Below are positions 15,203 through 22,147 of a stretch of DNA of 32,839 nt, one piece after another (position 1 is the first letter of the stretch; each line of letters opens with the position of its first letter). Both the position numbers and the translations under genes were made by a program. Source of the stretch: Chloroflexota bacterium (GTDB lineage Bacteria > Chloroflexota > Anaerolineae > DSLN01). Below the pieces are notes generated by a model that had not been told where the DNA came from, did not search any database, and saw only the letters and a program-made list of their open reading frames with translations. The stretch lies in the NCBI GenBank assembly GCA_902812335.1, contig CADDZL010000008.1:1-32839 (forward strand), given 5' to 3'.

Positions 15203-16026
15203 GCCTGCCCCCTGATATCTGCTGCCGCCAGGGCCTGCTCGCTGAGCATACCAGCCCGCTCATAGGCGAAGACGGCCGCGCCTATCGCACCCATGAAGTG
15301 CGAATCGTCACTCACGTTAAGTGGCATATTCAACACGTCCTGTAGCGCTGCAACCATGCCCTTGTTGCGGCTGACCCCGCCGGTGAAGGTAATCTCAGCG
15401 TCCAGGCCCACCCGACGCAGCAGGCCGACACTGCGCCGGGCGATGGAGTAGTGCACCGCCCTGAGAACGTCCTCGCGCTTGCGTCCCCACGCCAAATGCG
15501 ACAGGATCTCAGACTCCACGAAAACCGTGCACACATTGGTGATGTGGATGCCGTCCTGGCCGCGCAGACTGACGTCGCCGATCTCTTCCAGCGTCAACCC
15601 CATCGTCGTGGCAGCGGCCTCCAGGAAGCGGCCCGTACCGGCGGCGCACTTGTCGTTCATGGCGAAGTCAAGCACCTCGCCCCGGCTATCCACCTTGATG
15701 CCTTTCGTATCTTGCCCGCCGATGTCGAGCACAGTCTGGGTACCGGGGAAAGCAAAGTTTGCGCCTTTGGCATGACACGAGATCTCAGTGATCTGCGTGT
15801 CGCCGAAGGTGACCTTATAGCGGCCGTACCCCGTGCCGACGATATAGACGACATCGTTCCGTTGGACGCCGGTCTCCTCCAACAACAGGTCGAAGGCGCG
15901 CTCGGCTGCCTTGACGATGTTGGCTCCGGTGTGGGTCAGGGATCGCCCGACGATACGCTTGTTGTCATCAATCAGCACAGCCTTGGTTTGCGTGGAGCCT
16001 ACATCCACGCCAGCGACATAGTACAT
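15199..16026 (-). CDS. bcrA: Benzoyl-CoA reductase ATPase subunit (BcrA/BadF-like)
   Basis: A 275-residue ATPase of the BadF/BadG/HgdC family. Nucleotide-binding motifs are [14 protein letters not shown] (4-17), [10 protein letters not shown] (101-110) and [13 protein letters not shown] near residue 215. The [4Fe-4S] cysteines are C127 in [12 protein letters not shown] and C166 in [11 protein letters not shown]. In class I benzoyl-CoA reductase the two ATPase subunits spend ATP to push electrons from ferredoxin to the catalytic subunits, which reduce the aromatic ring to a cyclohexadiene. Its motifs are closer to consensus than those of the downstream paralogue. The assignment of A versus D follows gene order and is tentative. 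Confidence 0.87.
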   Translation of the reverse strand: MYYVAGVDVGSTQTKAVLIDDNKRIVGRSLTHTGANIVKAAERAFDLLLEETGVQRNDVVYIVGTGYGRYKVTFGDTQITEISCHAKGANFAFPGTQTVLDIGGQDTKGIKVDSRGEVLDFAMNDKCAAGTGRFLEAAATTMGLTLEEIGDVSLRGQDGIHITNVCTVFVESEILSHLAWGRKREDVLRAVHYSIARRSVGLLRRVGLDAEITFTGGVSRNKGMVAALQDVLNMPLNVSDDSHFMGAIGAAVFAYERAGMLSEQALAAADIRGQA

Positions 16027-16036
16027 GGTCTGTCTC

Positions 16037-16072
16037 CTATCCGTTCAATCCGGTCCCATAATCCGTTAACAG
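16037..16072. repeat. Dispersed repeat, copy 3 (intergenic)
   Basis: Begins CTATCCGTTCAATCCGGTCC and ends TCCGTTAACAG; it fills most of the gap between the bcrB stop and the bcrA start. Confidence 0.8.
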
Positions 16073-16078
16073 CTCTCC

Positions 16079-17362
16079 TTACGCAGCCCGCGCTGCGACG
16101 TACTTGCGGTGCTCCAACGATTCAAAGAAAGCGTCTATCCGGTTCTTCATCTGCGCATCGGAGAAGTAGCGCGGGTCGATCAGGTCGGACTCGATCAGCA
16201 ATGTGGGAATGTCAAGCTCCTTACTGAACTCCTCACGGAAGTCGGCTTCACCAGCAGCGAAGGAGCGACACGACTTGACCGAGTGGATCACGATGCCGTC
16301 AGCGTTGTAGTCCCTGGCGTAATCCAGGAGTAACTGCCGCCGTCGTGGCAGGCTCCAATTCACATAGCAGTTCAGTGTATATTCGGCGATGCTCTCCAGC
16401 GGGTTGTCGGGGTCATGATAGCGCCCGGTCACATCCCACAACCCGCCGACCTTCGAGTAGGTCGAGGCCACTGTGACGGCACCCCAACTCTTGAACATAT
16501 CCCAGAAGGTGCGGAACTTGGGCCAGGGCGGCGGCCCTTCCAAGACAATGCGAAACTTCTCCTGAGGCACCGGCCCCAAGCCGTATATCAGCCGCTCCTG
16601 AATCTCCTCCCAGACTGCCTGGAAATACTGCATGGCTTGGGGCGTGCCGCGCAACGTGTAGATCGGGGCCATCAAGAAAACCGCCTCGAAGTAGGCATCG
16701 AGTGGCGATGGGCTGTGCTTGCAGGCGTGCAGGATTTTGACCCATAACTCCTCTGCCTGCCGGGCCAGTTCCAGCGTCTCGCGCAGCCGGTCGGGGTCGA
16801 ACTTCGTTCCGGTCACCTCCTCGCACACAGTGATAAGTTCCTTCAATTGGCCGACAACGTAGGCAATATCCTCGCGGCGGATGTGGTCCAGCCGGTTATA
16901 AGGCGAGTCCAGGACGAAGATAGGGCAGCCATAATACTCCGCCAGCGCTTCCCACCACTTGATGTAGGTGGTACAGCCGGCGTAATTGCACACCAGCAAG
17001 CTGGGCGGTGGTATCTGGGCGAAGGAGGTTTTGTTGCCCGATAGGAGTAAGCCGATATCGTTCTTAACGTAGCCACACACGTCGGCGCTATAGCCGGCGT
17101 CCTCTGAACGCAGCAGGTACTGAGGCGAAACGTGCTTGATGCCACACTGTAGCGCGTTAACCTCTGGAAAGCACACGTGGAAGCCGAAGGCTCGCATCAA
17201 CTCGCCGACGTTGCCGCTGATGAACAGATAGGCGACCGGCTCGCCCTTCTGTGGCGCTTCGGACAGCGCGCGATAGTAATCGGTCATCATTTCCTTCTGC
17301 AACCAGCGCCCTGCGCCCTGGTGCTTCAATTCCGGCAGCGTTTTCCCGTCCTGGTTATCCAT
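16079..17362 (-). CDS. bcrB: Benzoyl-CoA reductase catalytic subunit B (BcrB/BadE-like)
   Basis: A 427-residue protein of the HgdB/FldB/BcrB catalytic family. Visible signatures are AYLFISGNVGELMRAFGFHVCFPEV near 38-62, LLVCNYAGCTTYIKWWE with cysteines likely to bind the active-site cluster, and DGIVIHSVKSCRSFAAGEAD near 355-375. The ATG at 17362 has a GGAGGG ribosome-binding site. A longer in-frame start at 17503 would run through an intergenic repeat and into bcrC and is rejected. With BcrC it forms the module that binds benzoyl-CoA and receives electrons. It follows bcrC after an 82-base gap that carries a repeat. Confidence 0.88.
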   Translation of the reverse strand: MDNQDGKTLPELKHQGAGRWLQKEMMTDYYRALSEAPQKGEPVAYLFISGNVGELMRAFGFHVCFPEVNALQCGIKHVSPQYLLRSEDAGYSADVCGYVKNDIGLLLSGNKTSFAQIPPPSLLVCNYAGCTTYIKWWEALAEYYGCPIFVLDSPYNRLDHIRREDIAYVVGQLKELITVCEEVTGTKFDPDRLRETLELARQAEELWVKILHACKHSPSPLDAYFEAVFLMAPIYTLRGTPQAMQYFQAVWEEIQERLIYGLGPVPQEKFRIVLEGPPPWPKFRTFWDMFKSWGAVTVASTYSKVGGLWDVTGRYHDPDNPLESIAEYTLNCYVNWSLPRRRQLLLDYARDYNADGIVIHSVKSCRSFAAGEADFREEFSKELDIPTLLIESDLIDPRYFSDAQMKNRIDAFFESLEHRKYVAARAA

Positions 17363-17401
17363 AGCACCCTCCGCTCTTCTGCCATCCGACCTGCAAGGTC
17401 T

Positions 17402-17436
17402 TATCCATTCAATCTGTTCCCCGAACCCACTGACAG
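17402..17436. repeat. Dispersed repeat, copy 4 (intergenic, diverged)
   Basis: Begins TATCCATTCAATCTGTTCCC and ends CACTGACAG, lying between bcrC and bcrB. More diverged than the other copies. Confidence 0.7.
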
Positions 17437-17444
17437 TATCCTCA

Positions 17445-18611
17445 TCATGAGTAGAAGAGGATCGATTCCACAAAGGTTTCGACCTGGCTCCGCACCAACT
17501 CAAAGACGCTCATCTTCTCCTCAAACTCCAGCGCCAGGTGAGGGAGGTGTTCGCGGTCCAGGGCATCCTTCAACAGAACGTAGTCAAATTGGGCCGGATC
17601 GCAGAACTTGGCCCAGGTAAAGATCACCCCATCCACGTTGAGCGCATGACACTTCTCAAGGAAGCGCCGTGTGCGCACCTTCGGCCCATCGTAGCGAATG
17701 GCTGAGGGGACGCTATGCCCGATGAACGTGGCCGCCAGCGCCGTCAAAGCGTCGGGCAAGCTGCCGTTCAAAGACACAGGCATCTCCAACCAGCGCCGGC
17801 CGATAGCGAGATCATCATCCAGGATATAGCAGCCGGCCTGCTCAATGCCCATGATGACCTCAATGGGCGGCTGCTCGCAGAATGCACCATCCAAGATCAC
17901 GCGGATGCGGTCCATCGGCCTGGCGTCGCGTGCCTCCAGTTCAGGCAGAACCTGGCGCAGCAAGGCGTTATGCTCCTCTTTAGGCATCACGCCACCGGCG
18001 CGGACTAGTGCGTAGGTCTCGGTCATACTGACCTTCTCCGGCGCCCGGCGCTTGAGCTGGTAGAGTTGCCCCAGGAGCGCCCGATTCTCGTTGTAGACCG
18101 CAATGGAATGTCGTAGCGCCTCCTCGGTGACGGGCACACCACCCAGGGCTTCGAGGGCCTGGCGCAGCCGCTCATATTCCGAGCGCAAGTAGGGCACGGC
18201 GTTGGCTGAGTAGATATTCTGGGCAAAGTGAATAAAGAACGACAACTGGCTGGGGAAATTGCGCTGCCAGACGCCGGACAGGTTGCGGGCGACATCGCAG
18301 ATCGAGGGGAATATCAGGCCATCGAAGGCATCCAGCCGGCCGGTCAGCCCCAGTTCGAGCGTTGAACGCGAGATCGAGCAGATGAACGATTGGATGCGCG
18401 AATCGGCGTGGTCAATCTCGATTGAAGGGCCACCGCCGTGGAGCGCCACTGGCAACATGCCGGCAGCATGGATGATCTCCTCTGGCACATACACCGGGAA
18501 GCAGCCGACAACCTTGCGGCCGGGATGCGCCTCTTTCCAGCGCCGCACCGCCCCAAACGTCGGGTCCTGAAACATCTGCTTGCAGTTCTCAATGACTGCC
18601 TCAAGGTCCAT
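17445..18611 (-). CDS. bcrC: Benzoyl-CoA reductase catalytic subunit C (BcrC/BadD-like)
   Basis: A 388-residue protein of the HgdB/BcrC family. Signatures include VGCFPVYVPEEIIHAAGMLPVALHGG (35-60), SFICSISRSTLELG, DGLIFPSICDVARN, and near the C-terminus WAKFCDPAQFDYVLLKDALD and EFEEKM. Cysteines in SFICSIS, PSICD and KFCDP are candidates for cluster and active-site ligation. It heads the bcrC-bcrB-bcrA-bcrD order known from Thauera aromatica. The start has an AGGAGAAG ribosome-binding site lying just after a long stem-loop (18627-18675). Homologues that dehydrate 2-hydroxyacyl-CoAs share the fold; the neighbouring dch-like and oah-like genes favour ring reduction. Confidence 0.88.
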   Translation of the reverse strand: MDLEAVIENCKQMFQDPTFGAVRRWKEAHPGRKVVGCFPVYVPEEIIHAAGMLPVALHGGGPSIEIDHADSRIQSFICSISRSTLELGLTGRLDAFDGLIFPSICDVARNLSGVWQRNFPSQLSFFIHFAQNIYSANAVPYLRSEYERLRQALEALGGVPVTEEALRHSIAVYNENRALLGQLYQLKRRAPEKVSMTETYALVRAGGVMPKEEHNALLRQVLPELEARDARPMDRIRVILDGAFCEQPPIEVIMGIEQAGCYILDDDLAIGRRWLEMPVSLNGSLPDALTALAATFIGHSVPSAIRYDGPKVRTRRFLEKCHALNVDGVIFTWAKFCDPAQFDYVLLKDALDREHLPHLALEFEEKMSVFELVRSQVETFVESILFYS

Positions 18612-18626
18612 AGTCTTCTCCTGGCA

Positions 18627-18675
18627 TCAAACGTCAAGCGTCAGATACCAATGACACCTTACGCTTGACGTTTGA
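18627..18675. repeat. Long perfect inverted repeat between dch and bcrC
   Basis: TCAAACGTCAAGCGT (18627-18641) is perfectly complementary to ACGCTTGACGTTTGA (18661-18675), giving a 15-base-pair stem and a 19-base loop. It abuts the dch stop and lies just upstream of the bcrC ribosome-binding site. No T-run follows, so it is not a standard terminator. Confidence 0.85.
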
Positions 18676-19466
18676 CTATTGATCCCTCCACACCGGCCGG
18701 CGCTTCTCAAGGAAGGCCGCCAGCCCCTCATGCGCGTCGGCTGTCGCCATCAGGTCTTCAAGGTACAGCCGCTCTACCGTGGCCAGCGCCTCATCCAGGG
18801 GCCTGGCAGCAATGCGCATGGCCTGCTTGGTCAGCACCAGCGCCGCGCGGCTCAGCCCGCTCAATTGGCCGACCAACTGCTCGACGGCGGCCGGGAACCC
18901 GGCCGCCGGCACTATCCGGTTGACCAACCCCAGTTGAGCGGCTTCGGCAGCGGAGATGACCTCACCCATGAGCAGAAGTTCATTGGCCTTCTTCGGGCCG
19001 ATGAGGGCTGGCAGGCGGATGCAGGCATAAGGCGCGATCACCCCCAATTTGATCTCCGGCTGCCCAAAGGTCGCTGCGTCCGAGGCCACAACCAGATCAC
19101 AGGCCAGCGCCAGTTCGCAGCCACCGCCCAGCGCTGCCCCCTGGACAGCCGCCACCGTTGGGATCGCCAGCGCCTCAAGTTGTCGAAAGATCCGATCGAA
19201 GGCTCGCACCATCTCACAACCCGCTCCGCTGTGTGATCCGCCACATCCACCCCGGCCGAGAAGGCCCGCCCTTGCGCACCGACGACCAGCAGTTTGGCCG
19301 GAGACCTCTCCCCTTTCAGGGGAGGCGAGAGAGAGGAGAGGTCCGAAAGCGCAGCACTGATCTCCTCCATCATGGCAATGTGGAGGATGTTGAGCGGTGG
19401 CCGATTAAGCGTCAGCCGGGCGATGCCGCCCTCGATCCGCCACTGGATGAATTCAAGCGCCCTCAT
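18676..19466 (-). pseudogene. dch: Cyclohexa-1,5-diene-1-carbonyl-CoA hydratase-like gene with a one-base frameshift
   Basis: Two overlapping frames make one enoyl-CoA hydratase of about 263 residues. The first (from ATG 19466) gives RLTLNRPPLNILHIAMMEEI and GRAFSAGVDVADHTAERV. The second (onward from about 19212) gives MVRAFDRIFRQLEAL, AAVQGAALGGGCELALACD and FGQPEIKLGV. The break lies near 19213-19222, where adding one base would restore a DEM or GEM-type junction before VRAF. The NRPPLN...MMEE and SAGVDV.DHT patterns are those of Dch/BamR, which hydrates the diene formed by benzoyl-CoA reductase. The start overlaps the oah stop (ATGA). A palindromic element (19303-19343) also adds a loop. 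Real inactivation, recoding or a sequencing error are all possible. Confidence 0.82.
19303..19343. repeat. Palindromic element inside the dch-like gene
   Basis: GACCTCTCC (19303-19311) pairs perfectly with GGAGAGGTC (19335-19343), with an inner CCCCTTTCAGGGG. It is translated as DLSSLSPPLKGERS, a loop not expected at this point in the crotonase fold. Confidence 0.8.
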
Positions 19467-20527
19467 GCTGGTTCAGTCCCGTTCAGCGGCTTGCCGCACA
19501 CACCGCAATAGACGAATCCTGCCGGCAACGCCTCAGCGCCACAGGCTGGGCAGGTTTGGGTGTAGGGCCCCCAGACAAACTCGCTCGAATCGCCCTCCGC
19601 AGCGCGCCGGCGCAGACCAACATAATCGGCGGGCCGCTTCTGGACGAAGGCACGCATACCCTCCAACGGCTCCCAGGATGTGTAATGCACCGCCAGCCAG
19701 TCGCGGGCGTGGCCGATGGTCTGATGCCAGGCCAGGTCTTTCCAGAAATTGGCGTGCTGCTTGGTATAGCGGCTACACTCGGCAAACTTGTTCACCAGCC
19801 GCTCACACATCGCATCCACTGCCTGGTCCAGCCGGCTCAGGTCAATGCGGTAGCCGTTCTCGCCCTTCTGGGCCCAGGCGATCTGCTCCGGCGTGGCGCG
19901 TTCGATGAAGCTCCCTTCCCTGACGACCGAAGGCACCACCTGATTGACCAGGCCCCAATCGAGGGCCTGATAAGCGGAGATGCGTTCATTGAGCAGCAAC
20001 ATCTGCCGTGCCCGCCGGTCGCCGACGAAGATCGGCAGCCATTGGGTCGCGCCGCCGCAGGCTACGCTCCCCACCCCGGTTCCCACCTGGCCGATGTAGG
20101 CGTGCTCAGCCATGATGGAGAGATCACAAGCCAGATGCGACTCATTGCCGCCGCCAACAGCCATGCCGTTAAGCCGCGCGATCACCGGCTTGCCACAGTT
20201 CAGGATGCTTTCGATATAAGCCTTGAACAGGCCCATGTACTTCCAATAATGGCGGGGGGCTGTCGTGTACTCGGCTGCGTACTCCTTGACATCGCCACCG
20301 GTGCAGAAGGCGCGATCACCAGCGCCTGTGAAGACCACCACAGCCACGCTGTCGTCGAAGGCAGCGTCCTGGAAGGCGGTGGCCAGTTCAACCAACGTCG
20401 GGGTGGCATAGGCATTGTAGGCGTGGGGACGGTTGATCGTAATGCGCGCCACCCAGTCACCCTTGTGATAGAGGATGTCTTTGAAGTTGTGGCTCTCAGC
20501 CGGGCGGGGCCCAAAGATGCCCATCAT
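19463..20527 (-). CDS. oah: 6-oxocyclohex-1-ene-1-carbonyl-CoA hydrolase-like protein (Oah/BamA) with C-terminal zinc ribbon
   Basis: A 354-residue crotonase-family protein resembling the ring-opening hydrolase of the benzoyl-CoA pathway. Shared features are ITINRPHAYNAY, FCTGGDVKEYAAEYT, YWKYMGLFKAYIESILNCGKPVIARLNGMAVGGGNE and the helical C-terminal part with HYTSWEPLEGMRAF. The known enzyme adds two waters and opens the ring to 3-hydroxypimeloyl-CoA. After about residue 325 there is an added zinc-ribbon-like module, C-x2-C-x11-C-x2-C (CPAC...CGVC), not part of the family core as I know it. An AGGAGGT ribosome-binding site precedes two adjacent ATGs (20527, 20524); either may be used. It is the first gene of the long minus-strand array. 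Confidence 0.82.
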   Translation of the reverse strand: MMGIFGPRPAESHNFKDILYHKGDWVARITINRPHAYNAYATPTLVELATAFQDAAFDDSVAVVVFTGAGDRAFCTGGDVKEYAAEYTTAPRHYWKYMGLFKAYIESILNCGKPVIARLNGMAVGGGNESHLACDLSIMAEHAYIGQVGTGVGSVACGGATQWLPIFVGDRRARQMLLLNERISAYQALDWGLVNQVVPSVVREGSFIERATPEQIAWAQKGENGYRIDLSRLDQAVDAMCERLVNKFAECSRYTKQHANFWKDLAWHQTIGHARDWLAVHYTSWEPLEGMRAFVQKRPADYVGLRRRAAEGDSSEFVWGPYTQTCPACGAEALPAGFVYCGVCGKPLNGTEPA

Positions 20528-20541
20528 ATACCTCCTGAAGT

Positions 20542-20558
20542 TGGACCAATACGGTCCA
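20542..20558. promoter_or_regulatory. Perfect palindrome upstream of oah, candidate operator
   Basis: TGGACC-AATAC-GGTCCA lies 15 bases upstream of the oah start and before its ribosome-binding site. It is the only symmetric site between the paaX terminator and the array's first gene. No convincing -35/-10 pair was seen here. TGGACC half-sites recur at 22176 and 22227. Confidence 0.55.
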
Positions 20559-20570
20559 GTTAATCAAATA

Positions 20571-20600
20571 AAAACGCCAGCCCTGATTCAGGCTGGCGTT
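20571..20600 (-). terminator. Rho-independent terminator after paaX
   Basis: AACGCCAGCC (20573-20582) pairs with GGCTGGCGTT (20591-20600). On the minus strand the stem is followed by TTTTTATTTG. It should end paaX transcription and separates paaX from the oah-led array. Confidence 0.85.
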
Positions 20601-20649
20601 GCATGGAGCGGGCTCCCTATCGCCGCTTGCACACGCTCTCCTGCTGCAC

Positions 20650-21519
20650 TCAGGTGGCGACCGCCACATAGCGGTGATTCTCCTCTCGCATTAGCAACTG
20701 CCGGTCGAGAGCACGGTCCACGAACTCATTGGCCGGACCGGCCAGGAGGTCGTGATACTCGTGTAGCAATTGGGCCGCCTGTTCGCCCAGCCAGTCGTCA
20801 GGCAGGAGTTCAGGCGGCAGATTGGGGTCTACATAGGGCAATGAACGGTAGTCGTGAACTACACGAAAACGGCGGGCGAAGGCGGCACCCTCGGTGCACT
20901 CGCTACCATCGGCCCGCTGGAAACGAAGGTGCGACGGGAATGGGGTGTAGCGACGGATGAAGTCGGCATAGGCCCGATTGAGCCCTTTCAGGTTCCAGCA
21001 GCGGGCGACAAGCTCGCGGTCATCCCCTAAGCTCTCGCGCCGACCTGTGAATATCTCCACATAAGACCGGATGCGCAGGCTCTCAAGCAGATCCTCCACC
21101 TCCGGGCGCAAGTCGCGTGGCGAAATCCAGGTGGCGGTGTTCAACATGCCGAACCCCAGCCAGATGAGCCGCCGGCGCAGCCTGTCACGCAGGTGGCGCT
21201 TGGACTCCGGAATGGAGTAGGTCAGGATGCGCCAGCAACCATCCCAGGGCTCCTGGCGCGGGTGGAAGATGTGCTGTTCGCCTTCGATCATGAGCTTGCG
21301 ACCGCGTGGGGTGAGCGAGTAGAAGCTGAAGCGACCGTCGTGGCGGACGGTGAACCAGCCACGGCGGGCCATACGGGAGAGTGTTGAGCGTACTGCCTGC
21401 TCCGAAACGCCCAGGCAATCCATCAGCTTAATCAGGCCCGCCGTGGGGGCCTCACCCCCCCGCGGGTGGATGTAGTCGCCGTAGAGGGTGAAGATTAGAT
21501 CCTGGGTGCGTGACCCCAT
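20650..21519 (-). CDS. paaX: PaaX-family transcriptional regulator
   Basis: A 289-residue repressor of the PaaX family, which typically responds to aryl-CoA esters such as phenylacetyl-CoA. The N-terminus is a winged-helix domain: LIFTLYGDYIHPRGG (9-23), SEQAVRSTLSRMARRGW (39-55). The central PaaX domain (WRILTYSIPESKRHLRDRLRRRL, LGFGMLNTATWISPRDL) and a C-terminal domain ending near HEYHDLLAGPANEF follow. It has its own promoter and two operator-like repeats upstream and a terminator downstream, so it is a separate unit just ahead of the array it probably controls. The inducer is not readable from sequence; benzoyl-CoA or an arylacetyl-CoA are the obvious candidates. Confidence 0.9.
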   Translation of the reverse strand: MGSRTQDLIFTLYGDYIHPRGGEAPTAGLIKLMDCLGVSEQAVRSTLSRMARRGWFTVRHDGRFSFYSLTPRGRKLMIEGEQHIFHPRQEPWDGCWRILTYSIPESKRHLRDRLRRRLIWLGFGMLNTATWISPRDLRPEVEDLLESLRIRSYVEIFTGRRESLGDDRELVARCWNLKGLNRAYADFIRRYTPFPSHLRFQRADGSECTEGAAFARRFRVVHDYRSLPYVDPNLPPELLPDDWLGEQAAQLLHEYHDLLAGPANEFVDRALDRQLLMREENHRYVAVAT

Positions 21520-21551
21520 TCCCTGTAGCCCTCAAGCTGATGGTTGCCGCC

Positions 21552-21571
21552 CCAATGACGTATGTCATTGG
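21552..21571. promoter_or_regulatory. Operator-like palindrome 1 in the paaX leader
   Basis: CCAATGACGTATGTCATTGG has perfect 8-base arms around GTAT and lies downstream of the predicted paaX promoter. It shares the pattern AATGACRTATRTCA with the second site at 21591. Confidence 0.7.
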
Positions 21572-21590
21572 ATGACAATAGCGTTTTATG

Positions 21591-21606
21591 AATGACATAT
21601 ATCAGT
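21591..21606. promoter_or_regulatory. Operator-like palindrome 2 overlapping the paaX -10 box
   Basis: AATGACATATATCAGT, an imperfect copy of the 21554-21569 site, centred 37 bases away and overlapping the -10 hexamer. Two similar sites around the start of transcription suggest autorepression. Confidence 0.6.
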
Positions 21607-21631
21607 ATAGCACAGAAATCGCGTTTGTCAA
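21604..21631 (-). promoter_or_regulatory. Sigma-70-type promoter of paaX
   Basis: On the minus strand TTGACA (21631-21626), a 16-base spacer, then TATACT (21609-21604). Both hexamers are near consensus, and the paaX start lies about 85 bases downstream. Confidence 0.75.
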
Positions 21632-21679
21632 TACCCAAGCTACCAAATCGAGCTTAAAATTCTGAATTCGCGGCGGCGA

Positions 21680-22147
21680 CTAGACGGCCGTGGATACGGC
21701 CTGCTGACCATCGTTCCGCTCGCCTTGAGCGGCCATCAGTTGCCGGGCCTGAAGAGCCAGGTGATCGAAGGTTGTGCTGCGCAAGAACTGGATCAGGTTG
21801 GCCTGAGCCTGCCCCCAGGCCAGGTAAATGGGGCAGATATAGTCGCGGTCGCAGTCCCCCGCTGCCCGCAAGCAGTAATTCAGCAAAACCGGCCCATCGA
21901 GAGCCTCGACTACGTCCAGAATGGAGATTTTGGCGGCAGGGCGGGCCAGGGCAACGCCACCGCTGGCACCACGATACGTCCGCACCAGGCCAGCGACAAC
22001 GAGTTGACCGATGATCTTGTTTAGAAAGGGCAGCGGGATGTTCTGCTTCTCCGCGACGGTCGCAGCCGGGGCGACCTCCCCCGGTGGCAACAAGGCCAGT
22101 TCCAGGATCAACCGCAGACCGTAGTCCCCGCGTCGGCTCAATTGCAT
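21680..22147 (-). CDS. Rrf2-family regulator with three conserved cysteines
   Basis: A 155-residue Rrf2/IscR-type regulator. The N-terminal winged helix (LSRRGDYGLRLILELALLP, then LPFLNKIIGQLVVAGLVRTYRGASGGVALARP) is complete. C92, C99 and C105 lie in NYCLRAAGDCDRDYICPIY, spaced almost as in IscR (92/98/104), so a [2Fe-2S] cluster is likely and the protein may sense iron-sulfur status, oxygen or nitrosative stress. A GGGAGGTG ribosome-binding site lies seven bases before the ATG. It is divergent from the first Crp/Fnr gene and shares about 150 bases of control region with it. Confidence 0.9.
   Translation of the reverse strand: MQLSRRGDYGLRLILELALLPPGEVAPAATVAEKQNIPLPFLNKIIGQLVVAGLVRTYRGASGGVALARPAAKISILDVVEALDGPVLLNYCLRAAGDCDRDYICPIYLAWGQAQANLIQFLRSTTFDHLALQARQLMAAQGERNDGQQAVSTAV

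Noticed and set aside
17363-17503. N-terminal extension of the BcrB-like protein
   Set aside because: It runs through the dispersed repeat into the bcrC end; the ATG at 17362 has a good ribosome-binding site.
491-20563. Many long plus-strand open frames opposite the minus-strand array
   Set aside because: They mirror GC-rich coding DNA in antisense, show no family motifs and have no consistent ribosome-binding sites.
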